DNA of 10,008 nucleotides from Bacteroidota bacterium (GCA_023399675.1 JAEWOM010000159.1:1-10008), one strand, 5' to 3'; positions 1 to 6,873 are shown, counted from the stretch's first letter. Numbers and translations: made by a program. The notes: a model not told the origin generated them from the sequence alone.

Positions 1-160
1 CTGCCTCAGAAGCGGTGTCCGGAAAATTGAAATCATCCACGGAATTGGCGACGGTACGCTGCAGAGCATGGTTCGCGAAACGCTTGAAGCGAAAGGCCTG
101 GAATTTTATGATAACGCACTGTATCTGGATCAGTCGGGCTCTGTCACTGTTTTCCTTTAA
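1..160 (+). CDS. Smr-domain protein (Smr/MutS family), C-terminal fragment
   Basis: The open frame starting at base 2 gives the last 52 residues of a protein whose start lies left of the window. It contains the core Smr signature IEIIHGIGDGTL followed by a helix (QSMVRETLEAKG) and a closing strand SGSVTVFL before TAA. Smr domains bind or nick branched DNA or RNA and occur at the C-terminus of MutS2 and in stand-alone DUF2027-type proteins common in Bacteroidota. The tail lacks the usual MutS2 ending (a Gly-rich turn followed by TVVEL), so I lean towards the DUF2027/Smr type, but the visible part cannot separate the two. A different frame across the same bases (15-278) is a shadow. A hairpin follows the stop closely. 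Confidence 0.75.
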   Translation, partial: CLRSGVRKIEIIHGIGDGTLQSMVRETLEAKGLEFYDNALYLDQSGSVTVFL

Positions 161-163
161 ACC

Positions 164-195
164 AAAATCCGTTAAAATAACGGTCCGGATTTTTT
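164..195 (+). terminator. Probable intrinsic terminator after the Smr-domain gene
   Basis: AAAATCCG (164-171) can pair with CGGATTTT (186-193) and is followed by Ts up to 195. An alternative inner hairpin also exists: CCGTTA (169-174), loop AAA, TAACGG (178-183). The site begins 3 bp after the Smr stop codon. The stem is only moderately GC-rich, so strength is uncertain. It overlaps the expected upstream promoter part of the next gene. Confidence 0.5.
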
Positions 196-198
196 CAA

Positions 199-206
199 TA
201 AATTTG
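199..206 (+). promoter_or_regulatory. Bacteroidota -7 box (TAAATTTG) before the DUF3822 gene
   Basis: TAAATTTG matches the Bacteroidota consensus TAnnTTTG and ends 10 bp before the ATG at 217. No TTG is present at the usual 17-23 bp upstream, where the terminator hairpin lies, so only half of the promoter is supported. If it is used, the transcript would have a leader of only a few bases. Confidence 0.35.
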
Positions 207-216
207 CGCCGCTACG

Positions 217-927
217 ATGGAACAACTCAATTTACTTTTTGCCAAAGATTCGCTACAGTATCAGACAAGGAAAAATAACCGTGTTGCACAGGAAGACGTA
301 TGGACCTTATCCGAAGAAAGTGCACCCGATTTACTTGATGAAAAACTCGATATGCTGCTGCAGCGGTCTTTTTCGCAGGTTTCAGTGGTGTCTGCCTATA
401 ACCATTTTGCCATAGCACCTGCAGGTTTTGCCGATCATCAAGCCGGTCGTAAAATGGTGGAATTGAATGCCGATGTACATCCTGATGAAGAACTTATGCT
501 GTCGGTGAATAAGAAATTTGGCGTCCAGTTTTACTATACTTTTCCGAAAGAACAGTATCTGAAAATCAAAGAAAAATATCCTGAAGCCCGTTTTAATTTT
601 TCCGGAGAAAAGTTTCTGAATTCCATTTCGGCACGTGGAGGAAAGGAAATTCATATCAATCTTTACCAAAACCAGTGCGAATTTTTGGCGTTGCACAACA
701 GAAAAGTGCAGCTGTACAATAATCTGGATGTGAATTCCGAAGTGGATTTCCTGTATTTTATTATGTTCACACTGAGTAAAATTGGTTTCGGCATTAATGA
801 AACCCATTTTCATGTGTATGGGGAAACCTCAGAAAACAATACCTTTATTTCAGAACTCCGGAAGTTTGTGCGCCATTTGAGAATCAGTTTCGACAATGTG
901 CCGAAGAAAAATTTTATTTTATCCTAG
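217..927 (+). CDS. DUF3822 family protein (function unknown)
   Basis: A 236-residue soluble protein with no signal peptide or membrane segment. Its length, composition and position directly before rsmD fit the Bacteroidota-specific DUF3822 family, which is usually found beside rsmD (and often coaD). I recognise it from overall sequence and context rather than from a catalytic motif. The pattern of strands and acidic turns (VSVVSAYNHFAIAP near residue 56, a second strand-rich half around GGKEIHINLYQNQCEF) is compatible with an actin-like ASKHA fold, but that is inference. The ATG at 217 is preferred because a -7 promoter box lies just upstream and no earlier in-frame ATG is available. Only 9 bp separate it from rsmD, so the two are probably co-transcribed. 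Confidence 0.8.
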   Translation: MEQLNLLFAKDSLQYQTRKNNRVAQEDVWTLSEESAPDLLDEKLDMLLQRSFSQVSVVSAYNHFAIAPAGFADHQAGRKMVELNADVHPDEELMLSVNKKFGVQFYYTFPKEQYLKIKEKYPEARFNFSGEKFLNSISARGGKEIHINLYQNQCEFLALHNRKVQLYNNLDVNSEVDFLYFIMFTLSKIGFGINETHFHVYGETSENNTFISELRKFVRHLRISFDNVPKKNFILS

Positions 928-936
928 AAGAACAAC

Positions 937-1494
937 ATGTTTCGTATTATTTCCGGACGCTGGAAAGCCAAGAGAATTTCAGCACCTAAAAATTTTGACG
1001 TAAGACCTACCACCGACTTTGCCAAAGAAGCGCTTTTCAGCATTTTGGAAAACAGGTTCGACCTGGATCAGGTTGCTGTGCTCGATCTTTTTGCCGGAAT
1101 CGGTTCAATCTCACTCGAGTTTGCTTCGCGATCCTGTGAAGATGTAACTGCGGTGGAAAATAATGTGAAACACTGTAATTTTATCATTAACACTGCTGCT
1201 GAACTGGATATGTCTTTGCAAATCAGCGTGAATAAAGCTGATGCGTTCGACTGGCTCAAGAAAAACCGCGGTAAAAAGCAGTTCGATATTATCTTCGCCG
1301 ATCCTCCTTTTAATCTGGAAAAAAGCAAGTACGACGAGCTGTTAGCGCTCATTCTAAATAATGACTTCCTTAAAGAAGATGGCCTTTTAGTTTTGGAACA
1401 TCAGGCGAAAAGTATTCCGCAGCATCCGAATCTTCAGGATACCAGAAAATATGGAAATTTAAGTTTCTCGCTGTTTTCCGCTAATAGTAATTAG
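937..1494 (+). CDS. rsmD: 16S rRNA (guanine(966)-N(2))-methyltransferase RsmD
   Basis: A 185-residue class I SAM-dependent methyltransferase of normal family length. The start MFRIISGRWKAKRI and the following VRPTTDFAKEALFSIL (residues 22-37) are typical of RsmD. Motif I, VLDLFAGIGSISLE, lies at about 48-61 and binds SAM; ADPPF (121-125) is the (D/N)PP(F/Y) motif that positions the guanine amino group. The enzyme methylates N2 of G966 of 16S rRNA during 30S assembly. It sits 9 bp behind the DUF3822 gene, which suggests one operon. Its last 14 bp overlap the end of the convergent minus-strand gene, with no hairpin terminator between them. Confidence 0.93.
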   Translation: MFRIISGRWKAKRISAPKNFDVRPTTDFAKEALFSILENRFDLDQVAVLDLFAGIGSISLEFASRSCEDVTAVENNVKHCNFIINTAAELDMSLQISVNKADAFDWLKKNRGKKQFDIIFADPPFNLEKSKYDELLALILNNDFLKEDGLLVLEHQAKSIPQHPNLQDTRKYGNLSFSLFSANSN

Positions 1495-2032
1495 TATTGT
1501 TGATGATATTGTGGTAGTTCGCTTCCGCAAGTATTCCCTGTTCATACCAGCTTTGCAGCACTTCCTTTCTGTCCTGTAAACGGTTGGTTTCAGTTTGTTC
1601 GAATGCGGTTGTTATTTCTTCTCCGTTTTTCGTTTTTATAATGATTTGGTTCTGAGTTCCTTTGCTTACAAACCCACGGAATTCTCCTTTGATATCATTG
1701 CCGATCACCCGGATTTTTTCTATCTGCTCAATATCATAATGCTGTCCGTTAATGGTTAAGCCGTGATCCTGTAGTTCCATTTCGCCGGTCAGCATACCTT
1801 TCTTCTTGGAAAACAAAATATAATAAAGCGCTGCCAGAATCAGCAGAGCGATTGCGGTAAGATTCATCGGAAATGTGGCTTCCAAAATTCTGTCTTTTAT
1901 GCGGTACGACTGTGGAAAAAGTGCCACGGCATACATAAGAAGAATAATGACAACGCAGATGGCTGAAAGCGTAAGCAGGATTCTTGTAGGATTAATTTTG
2001 CTTTTTTTCGGAATTTCCAGAGTTCTGAACAT
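1481..2032 (-). CDS. Hypothetical two-helix membrane protein
   Basis: An unrecognised 183-residue protein. The ATG at 2032 is chosen over an in-frame TTG at 2053, because the TTG lies inside the likely -7 promoter box. Two hydrophobic helices are clear: about residues 18-39 (ILLTLSAICVVIILLMY) and 57-74 (NLTAIALLILAALYYILF), followed by a basic KKK. The remaining ~110 residues are soluble and strand-rich, with GEMELQDHGLTINGQHYDI, IEKIRVIG and a later QIIIKTKNGEEI strand pair. This layout of a two-helix hairpin plus a PH-like or YcxB-like cytoplasmic domain is seen in many bacterial small membrane proteins, but no family is assigned. The gene converges on rsmD with a 14-bp overlap and is divergent from ribB. 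Confidence 0.7.
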   Translation of the reverse strand: MFRTLEIPKKSKINPTRILLTLSAICVVIILLMYAVALFPQSYRIKDRILEATFPMNLTAIALLILAALYYILFSKKKGMLTGEMELQDHGLTINGQHYDIEQIEKIRVIGNDIKGEFRGFVSKGTQNQIIIKTKNGEEITTAFEQTETNRLQDRKEVLQSWYEQGILAEANYHNIINNTNYY

Positions 2033-2050
2033 AAGATGAATCAAAGTCCA

Positions 2051-2058
2051 CAAAAATA
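2051..2058 (-). promoter_or_regulatory. -7 box (TATTTTTG on minus strand) for the two-helix membrane protein
   Basis: On the minus strand these bases read TATTTTTG, matching TAnnTTTG, and end 18 bp before the ATG at 2032. No TTG is visible at the usual distance upstream. It overlaps the rejected TTG start of the gene. Confidence 0.35.
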
Positions 2059-2092
2059 CTTAAAATTAGAAAAACGGAAGTGCCTTTTCACT

Positions 2093-2122
2093 TTTGATAT
2101 CGTGTATAAATGAGTATTTTTG
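2093..2122 (+). promoter_or_regulatory. Consensus Bacteroidota promoter for ribB
   Basis: TTTG (2093-2096) and TATTTTTG (2115-2122) are separated by 18 bp. This fits the primary sigma-factor promoter known in Bacteroidota (TTTG, 17-23 bp, TAnnTTTG). Transcription would begin near 2126-2130, leaving a leader of about 85 bases before the ribB ATG at 2213. It is the best two-box promoter in the window along with the fmt one. Confidence 0.65.
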
Positions 2123-2212
2123 CGGCCTGAACTGTTACGTTTTTTACTGATAAGTGAGTTGGTGAAAAAGCTATGCAGAGACCCTAATTATGTAAACTTT
2201 GAGACTTTTAGC

Positions 2213-3334
2213 ATGTCCGAATTCCAACTGAATACCATTCCCGAAGCGATAGATGACCTGAAAAACGGTAAAGTAATCATTGTTGTTGATGACGAAAACC
2301 GCGAAAATGAAGGCGATTTTCTTTCAGCCGCAGAACTTACAACGCCGGAAATCATTAATTTCATGACAATTCACGGGCGGGGTTTGATCTGTACTCCGCT
2401 TCCCGAAAAACGTTGTGATGAGTTGGGTCTGGATGTAATGGTTTCCAGAAGCAGTGATCCGAAGGAAACGGCATTTACGGTTTCTGTTGATTTGCTGGGC
2501 GAAGGTGTTTCAACCGGAATTTCTGCCAGCGACCGTTCCAAAACCATTCTGGCACTCATGGATGAAAAAACCAAACCTTCTGATTTTATGAGGCCCGGTC
2601 ATATTTTTCCGCTTCGTGCAAAGAAAGGAGGTGTGTTGAAACGTGCTGGTCATACGGAAGCAGCCACGGATCTCACCAAACTTGCCGGTTTGAAGGAAGG
2701 CGGTGTGATTTGTGAGATTATGAATGAAGACGGTTCCATGGCGCGCCTTCCCGAATTGATGGAACTCGCCAAAAAACTCGATCTGAAAATAGTTTCCATT
2801 GAAGATCTGATTCATTATCAGTTGAAGAAAGGAGATTTAATTGAGCGCATAGAGGAAAGAAAAGTGAAGACTTTCTACGGTGATTTCGATTTTTATGCAT
2901 TTAAAGAAACGAGTACAGACCAGATTCACTTTGCCCTTACAAAGGGAAGCTGGGTGGAAGATGAACCGATCTTGGTCCGAGTGCAGGCTTCTAATTCATA
3001 CTTTGATGTGCTGAGCAGACTGACAACCGGGGAAAAGCCGCTGCTCGAAAAAGTGACTACCATGATTAACGAGGAAGGTAAAGGTGCCATCATCTTCATT
3101 AACAACGTTTCCAGCAACGAGAATACGCTTAGAAAACTGCAGCAGTTCCTCGATTTTCAGGATGGTGCAGAAAAAAGACCGACGCTCGCCTCCAATTTCC
3201 GCGATTACGGTATCGGCACGCAGATTTTAAAGAATTTAGGTGTAAACAGATTTCGGGTTATCTCGCAAAACCCATCACTGAAACCTTTGGTTGGCGGTTA
3301 TGATGTGGAAGTAACAGAAATGGTGCAGTTATAA
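2213..3334 (+). CDS. ribB: 3,4-dihydroxy-2-butanone-4-phosphate synthase with degenerate GTP-cyclohydrolase II domain
   Basis: A 373-residue protein whose N-terminal ~205 residues are a complete DHBP synthase, converting ribulose 5-phosphate to the four-carbon riboflavin precursor. The metal and substrate motifs are present: DDENRENEGD (26-35), TIHGRGLIC (52-60), RPGHIFPL (127-134) and RAGHTEAATDL (144-154). From about residue 206 to the end it aligns with RibA (GTP cyclohydrolase II): YGDFDFYAFKE, PILVRVQ, NFRDYGIGTQILKNLGV. The zinc-binding Cys motif expected after 'RV' is replaced by QASNSYFDVLSRLTTGEK, and the domain has no Cys at all, so GTP cyclohydrolase activity is very unlikely. This resembles RibBX-type proteins, and a separate ribA is expected elsewhere. 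The ATG at 2213 is chosen because the upstream in-frame extension runs into the promoter. A secreted-protein gene follows after 10 bp. Confidence 0.92.
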   Translation: MSEFQLNTIPEAIDDLKNGKVIIVVDDENRENEGDFLSAAELTTPEIINFMTIHGRGLICTPLPEKRCDELGLDVMVSRSSDPKETAFTVSVDLLGEGVSTGISASDRSKTILALMDEKTKPSDFMRPGHIFPLRAKKGGVLKRAGHTEAATDLTKLAGLKEGGVICEIMNEDGSMARLPELMELAKKLDLKIVSIEDLIHYQLKKGDLIERIEERKVKTFYGDFDFYAFKETSTDQIHFALTKGSWVEDEPILVRVQASNSYFDVLSRLTTGEKPLLEKVTTMINEEGKGAIIFINNVSSNENTLRKLQQFLDFQDGAEKRPTLASNFRDYGIGTQILKNLGVNRFRVISQNPSLKPLVGGYDVEVTEMVQL

Positions 3335-3344
3335 ATAAATAGTG

Positions 3345-3869
3345 ATGTTCAGGTTGGTTTTCTTTCCTTTATTCCTTTGCTGCGTATTATTCGTTAAAGC
3401 GCAGGATAAGATGCATGGAGAACTTGCAGTTGACGGGCAGAAAGGGAATTACCTCGTTTTCCTGAAGTTGAAGTATGGTCCGGACGATTTGGAAAGGAGT
3501 TATCATTTTATTTATTCAGACCAAAAACATTTTGCAGCAGTTTCAGACGCGCTTCAGAACATCGCTCAGGAGAAAACCCAAAAAGTCGGTGACTTTTATT
3601 TGCTTGGAATACCGGATATGGAGAATAATTCTTTAAAAGAAAAGTGGATGTTTTCCTATCTGCTTGCAATAGACAGTTTCCGGGCAAAGAGCAATATTTT
3701 TACTGTTCAAAGAAATTCCAAATATAATCCTGAATCAGAAAATTTTGCTGCTGAACTTTCCAAAGTGAAGAACCGGTTTCAACTGCAACAAGGTAAAACA
3801 GGATTATGCGACTTTTTGAACTGCAGCAAAAAGCAGAAAGAACTTCCTTTTCCGTATTCGTCTCAATAA
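3345..3869 (+). CDS. Small secreted protein of unknown function
   Basis: An unrecognised 174-residue protein with a clear signal peptide: MFRLVFFPLFLCCVLFVKAQ, probably cut at the A-Q junction as is common in flavobacteria. The mature part is hydrophilic, with several aromatic-rich segments (YLVFLKLKYG, SYHFIYSDQKHF, WMFSYLLAIDSF), and ends with two close cysteines (GLCDFLNCSKK, about 155 and 160) that could form a disulfide in the periplasm. There is no lipobox: the Cys pair in the signal peptide lies within the hydrophobic core. A GTG one codon upstream (3342) is an alternative start. It lies 10 bp behind ribB, so it is probably co-transcribed, although a link to riboflavin synthesis is not implied. 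Its last 7 bp overlap the end of fmt on the other strand. Confidence 0.75.
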   Translation: MFRLVFFPLFLCCVLFVKAQDKMHGELAVDGQKGNYLVFLKLKYGPDDLERSYHFIYSDQKHFAAVSDALQNIAQEKTQKVGDFYLLGIPDMENNSLKEKWMFSYLLAIDSFRAKSNIFTVQRNSKYNPESENFAAELSKVKNRFQLQQGKTGLCDFLNCSKKQKELPFPYSSQ

Positions 3870-4819
3870 TCCGCAGAAATGGAGATTTGTTCAAAATCTC
3901 TGAATCCGTTCAGAAAGCTTTTCACGTCCATTCTCTTCTTGCCTTCCAGTTGAACTTCTGAAGGTGTATAAACGCCGTCTTCAGTATAAATTCTAAAGCC
4001 GTTTTTCGAAATTTCTGATTTTCCGGCCGGCTCTTGATGATTTTCTGCAGTAAAGTCTCCTGCAAAAATTTTGAGCGTTTTAGTATCGTTACCTATTCTT
4101 AATATGGTGAAAGCAGCCGGATAGGGCGACATTCCACGGATGAAGTTATACACTTTTTCTGCGGGCTGATTCCAGTTGATTCGGGTATCTTCCTTAAATA
4201 TTTTAAATGCATTTTTCGGTTCGGATACTGCTTTCTGCGGTTTTTCCTGTAAACTTCCGTCTGAAAGTTTATTCAAGGTTTCCACAACCAGCTGTGCCCC
4301 GATTTCCTGAAGCCTGTCGTGCAGTTCACCTGCAGTTTCTTTCGGGTTAACTGCAGTTTCTTTCTGCATCAGAATGTTTCCTTCGTCAATTTTTTCGTTG
4401 ATAAAGAAAGTGGTTACGCCGGTTTTGGTTTCCCCGTTGATAATTGCGAAGTTAATTGGTGCAGCCCCACGATAGTCAGGCAGCAGCGAGGCATGCAGAT
4501 TAAACGTCCCGAATTTCGGAATTTCGAAAAGTATTTTTGGCATCATACGGAAAGCAACAACGACGAAAACATCAGCCTCCAGATTTTTCATTTGCGACAG
4601 AAATTCCTTGTTTCTGAGTTTTTCCGGCTGAAAAATCGTCAGATGGTGTTCTGCTGCATACTGCTTCACGGCAGACTGAGTGATTTTCTGTCCACGTCCG
4701 CTGTTTTTGTCAGGAACAGTTACCACACCCACGATTTGATGAAGCGATTCGTGAATAGAGTGCAGACAAGATTTTGCAAAATCCGGCGTACCGAAAAAGA
4801 CTACTTTCAGAGGTTTCAT
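3863..4819 (-). CDS. fmt: Methionyl-tRNA formyltransferase
   Basis: A 318-residue protein, normal for the family. It formylates the methionine on initiator tRNA using 10-formyl-tetrahydrofolate, so it links the folate pathway to translation initiation. The N-terminus VVFFGTPDFAKSCL (6-19) is the family start; the Rossmann-type formyltransferase domain carries the catalytic triad Asn107, His109 (FNLHASLLPDYRGAAPI) and Asp145 (EKIDEGNIL). The C-terminal tRNA-binding OB-like domain starts near residue 205 (RINWNQPAEKVYNFIRGMSPYPAAF). It lies 97 bp downstream of recQ on the same strand but has its own promoter right before the ATG. Its 3' end converges on, and overlaps by 7 bp, the small secreted-protein gene. 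Confidence 0.95.
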   Translation of the reverse strand: MKPLKVVFFGTPDFAKSCLHSIHESLHQIVGVVTVPDKNSGRGQKITQSAVKQYAAEHHLTIFQPEKLRNKEFLSQMKNLEADVFVVVAFRMMPKILFEIPKFGTFNLHASLLPDYRGAAPINFAIINGETKTGVTTFFINEKIDEGNILMQKETAVNPKETAGELHDRLQEIGAQLVVETLNKLSDGSLQEKPQKAVSEPKNAFKIFKEDTRINWNQPAEKVYNFIRGMSPYPAAFTILRIGNDTKTLKIFAGDFTAENHQEPAGKSEISKNGFRIYTEDGVYTPSEVQLEGKKRMDVKSFLNGFRDFEQISISADY

Positions 4820-4823
4820 GCTG

Positions 4824-4854
4824 CAAAAATATAGCTATTTAAGGATTGATGCAA
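4824..4854 (-). promoter_or_regulatory. Promoter of fmt, nearly leaderless
   Basis: On the minus strand TTG (4854-4852) and TATTTTTG (4831-4824) are spaced by 20 bp, matching the Bacteroidota promoter pattern. The -7 box ends only 4 bp before the fmt ATG at 4819, so transcription would start at or within a few bases of the start codon. The conserved Fmt N-terminus makes a later start codon unlikely. Confidence 0.55.
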
Positions 4855-4916
4855 TGTATAATAGGGGAGTCGTGGCTGTTATTCAACAAATGATTCACCG
4901 GAATAATTATTTGAAT

Positions 4917-6812
4917 TCAGGCGAGTGTATAAGTTCTGAAATTCAGCATCTTCACTTTTCCCGTATCGAGTAATATGATGAGGTTTTCGAGAATTTTCTC
5001 TTTTTTTTCATGAAACAGCTGGATGGCCAGTTCGTCCGCAGTCGCAGGTTTTTGTGCGAGAATGCGCAATATTTCGTCAGCTGTTTTTCTGCCATTCACT
5101 AATCCGGAACGCAGACAAACGGAGCATTTTCCACAGTTTTTGGGAGATTTTTCGCCAAAGTAGGAGAGAATGAGCTTCATTTTGCAGTAGTCGCTGTTCC
5201 GCAGGTAGAATTTCATTTCTTCCCATTTTTTCACTTTATTTTTCTGTATTTCCTGAAACAGGCCCCAAAGTTTTCCTTCGACCAGATTGTCGTTTCTGTG
5301 CTTCAGAAAACGCACAGTGCCTGCAGAACCGTCCAGATATTCCAGAAAATCCTGCTGAGCCAGTTCCCGAAAACGCTCTTTCAGTAGAAGTGGATTGGTA
5401 TTGAGTTTTTTACATAACGCAGTCTCGTTGAAACTGACGCGGTGCGTATTGAGTCCGGGTAAATTACGCAGAAGCAGTTCTACAAAATAGGAGTCTTTTC
5501 TTGGCAGTAAGTCGATTTCGTCGGGCTTTATCTTCAGTTCCAGTGTCGACTGGCTTTTGTGCGGCTGCCAGAAAATATACTCCTGATTGTGCAGGAAATT
5601 CATTACAGCAGTGATTTTGCCTGTATACAGTTTGGTGGTGTTTTTAAGACGCTGCAAATGAAGCTGAAACTGACTTTCGGGCAGTTCGTGCTCTGCAACC
5701 TGAAAAGTAGAGTAGAGGTGCGTGATTATTCGAATAAACTCTGATTTGTCGGGAATCTGGCTTTTCAGGAAATCATCAAAACGGAGAAGTTCCTGTTCAT
5801 TCCAGAACAGATAGGCAAATGCCTGGTTTCCATCGCGTCCGGCGCGGCCGATTTCCTGGTAATAATTTTCTACTGTTGCGGCGGGAGAATAATGAATGAC
5901 AAAGCCAACATTTTCCTTGTCAATTCCCATTCCGAAAGCATTTGTTGATACAAGTACATTTTTCGGACTGTGCTGCCACCAGTTTTGACGCTGATTCTTC
6001 TGCTGGACAGGCAGCCCGGCATGGAAATATTCGACATTGGTCATATTTCGGCTCTGAAGAAAGCCTGCCAATTCTTCAGCTTCCTTTCTTGTTCTGGTAT
6101 AAATGAGCCCGCTTTCCTGATGATGCTGAAGGAGATCGTAAATTCTTTGATATTTATCCGCAATTTTTTCAGGGATGATAATCAGGTTATCACGTCTGAA
6201 ACTTTTCTGAAAGATTGCCGGTTTTTTAAGCCCCAGCCGTTCCTTGATTTGTTTTAATACCGAATCAGTTGCAGTTGCTGTGAGTGCCAGACAGGGCAGC
6301 GGATGAATTTCACGGAAATGGAGAATGTTTTGATAGCTTGGCCGGAAATCCTGGCCCCATTCCGAAATACAGTGGGCTTCATCAACTGCGATAATCGACA
6401 GTTGAATGTCCTGCAGATTTTCCAGAAATGTTCTGTTGGTTAATCTTTCGGGCGAGACATACAGAATTTTCACCAGCCCTTCGCGACATTTCGCAAAGAC
6501 GTTATCAGCTTCATAATCGTCCAGTTCTGAAGAAAGATATTCTGCTTCAATTCCTTTACGCTGAAGTTGCAGCACCTGGTCTTTCATCAGGGCCAGCAGC
6601 GGTGAAATAACGATGGCTGTTCCTTCCAAAAGCAGCGCAGGAATTTGGTAGCAAAGGGATTTTCCTCCGCCCGTAGGAAGCAGGGCAAGGGTATCTTTTC
6701 CGGCAATTATGGAATCGATGATTTCTTCCTGAAATTCACGAAAATTCTCGTGACCCCAGAAATGCTGAAGAATCTGATATTTCAGTTTGTGGTAATCGAG
6801 CTGTGCAGCCAT
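4917..6812 (-). CDS. recQ: ATP-dependent DNA helicase RecQ (short Bacteroidota type, no HRDC)
   Basis: A 631-residue superfamily 2 helicase that unwinds DNA 3' to 5' in repair. Seen motifs: motif 0 NFREFQ (23-28), Walker A LPTGGGKS (45-52), DEAH (144-147), the RecQ aromatic-rich loop HCISEWGQDFRPSY, motif III ALTATA (176-181), motif V STNAFGMGID and motif VI QEIGRAGRDG (319-328). The zinc site is C-x16-C-x2-C-x2-C at Cys543, 560, 563 and 566, about 160 residues later than in E. coli RecQ. The extra segment (about 340-530) holds winged-helix-like sequence. After the zinc site only ~65 residues remain, and there is no HRDC domain. The ATG at 6812 is preferred over a GTG at 6857 that lies inside the ompA terminator. 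fmt follows on the same strand. Confidence 0.93.
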   Translation of the reverse strand: MAAQLDYHKLKYQILQHFWGHENFREFQEEIIDSIIAGKDTLALLPTGGGKSLCYQIPALLLEGTAIVISPLLALMKDQVLQLQRKGIEAEYLSSELDDYEADNVFAKCREGLVKILYVSPERLTNRTFLENLQDIQLSIIAVDEAHCISEWGQDFRPSYQNILHFREIHPLPCLALTATATDSVLKQIKERLGLKKPAIFQKSFRRDNLIIIPEKIADKYQRIYDLLQHHQESGLIYTRTRKEAEELAGFLQSRNMTNVEYFHAGLPVQQKNQRQNWWQHSPKNVLVSTNAFGMGIDKENVGFVIHYSPAATVENYYQEIGRAGRDGNQAFAYLFWNEQELLRFDDFLKSQIPDKSEFIRIITHLYSTFQVAEHELPESQFQLHLQRLKNTTKLYTGKITAVMNFLHNQEYIFWQPHKSQSTLELKIKPDEIDLLPRKDSYFVELLLRNLPGLNTHRVSFNETALCKKLNTNPLLLKERFRELAQQDFLEYLDGSAGTVRFLKHRNDNLVEGKLWGLFQEIQKNKVKKWEEMKFYLRNSDYCKMKLILSYFGEKSPKNCGKCSVCLRSGLVNGRKTADEILRILAQKPATADELAIQLFHEKKEKILENLIILLDTGKVKMLNFRTYTLA

Positions 6813-6841
6813 GCAGTAAAAGTAAGCAAACAAAAACGTAC

Positions 6842-6873
6842 AAAAAAAAAGCTGCACAAATATTGTGCAGCTT
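6842..6873 (-). terminator. Strong intrinsic terminator of ompA
   Basis: An 11-bp perfect stem, AAGCTGCACAA (6849-6859) with TTGTGCAGCTT (6863-6873), closes a 3-base loop. On the minus strand it is followed by an unbroken T run (6850-6842 complement). It lies 22 bp after the ompA stop codon and should end that transcript, insulating recQ from the probably highly expressed ompA. Confidence 0.85.

Noticed and set aside
15..278. An 87-codon plus-strand frame over the Smr end and the intergenic region
   Set aside because: It overlaps the Smr-domain frame, which has a recognisable motif, and runs through the terminator, the promoter box and the DUF3822 start. Its product is Arg/Lys/Phe-rich with no family resemblance.
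2120..2212. N-terminal extension of ribB from a TTG at 2120
   Set aside because: The TTG lies within the -7 box of the ribB promoter, and the extension is not part of the DHBP synthase family, which fits a start at ATG 2213.
2123..2212. FMN riboswitch in the ribB leader
   Set aside because: The leader is only about 85 bases and I see none of the conserved FMN-element core sequences.
4330..4364. 14-bp direct repeat (CTGCAGTTTCTTTC at 4330-4343 and 4351-4364) inside fmt
   Set aside because: It is in frame (21-bp period) and encodes a repeated KETA, but the protein aligns with other Fmt sequences without an insertion, so it looks like chance word reuse rather than a duplication.
4319..4834. 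A 171-codon plus-strand frame opposite fmt
   Set aside because: It is fully antisense to a strongly supported gene, and its composition is that of a complement-frame shadow.
4902..4911. Palindrome AATAATTATT downstream of recQ
   Set aside because: Short and entirely A/T, with no stem-loop plus T run; expected by chance in AT-rich spacer DNA.
6813..6857. Longer recQ start from GTG at 6857
   Set aside because: It would place the start codon in the ompA terminator hairpin and add a non-conserved segment; ATG 6812 fits the family.
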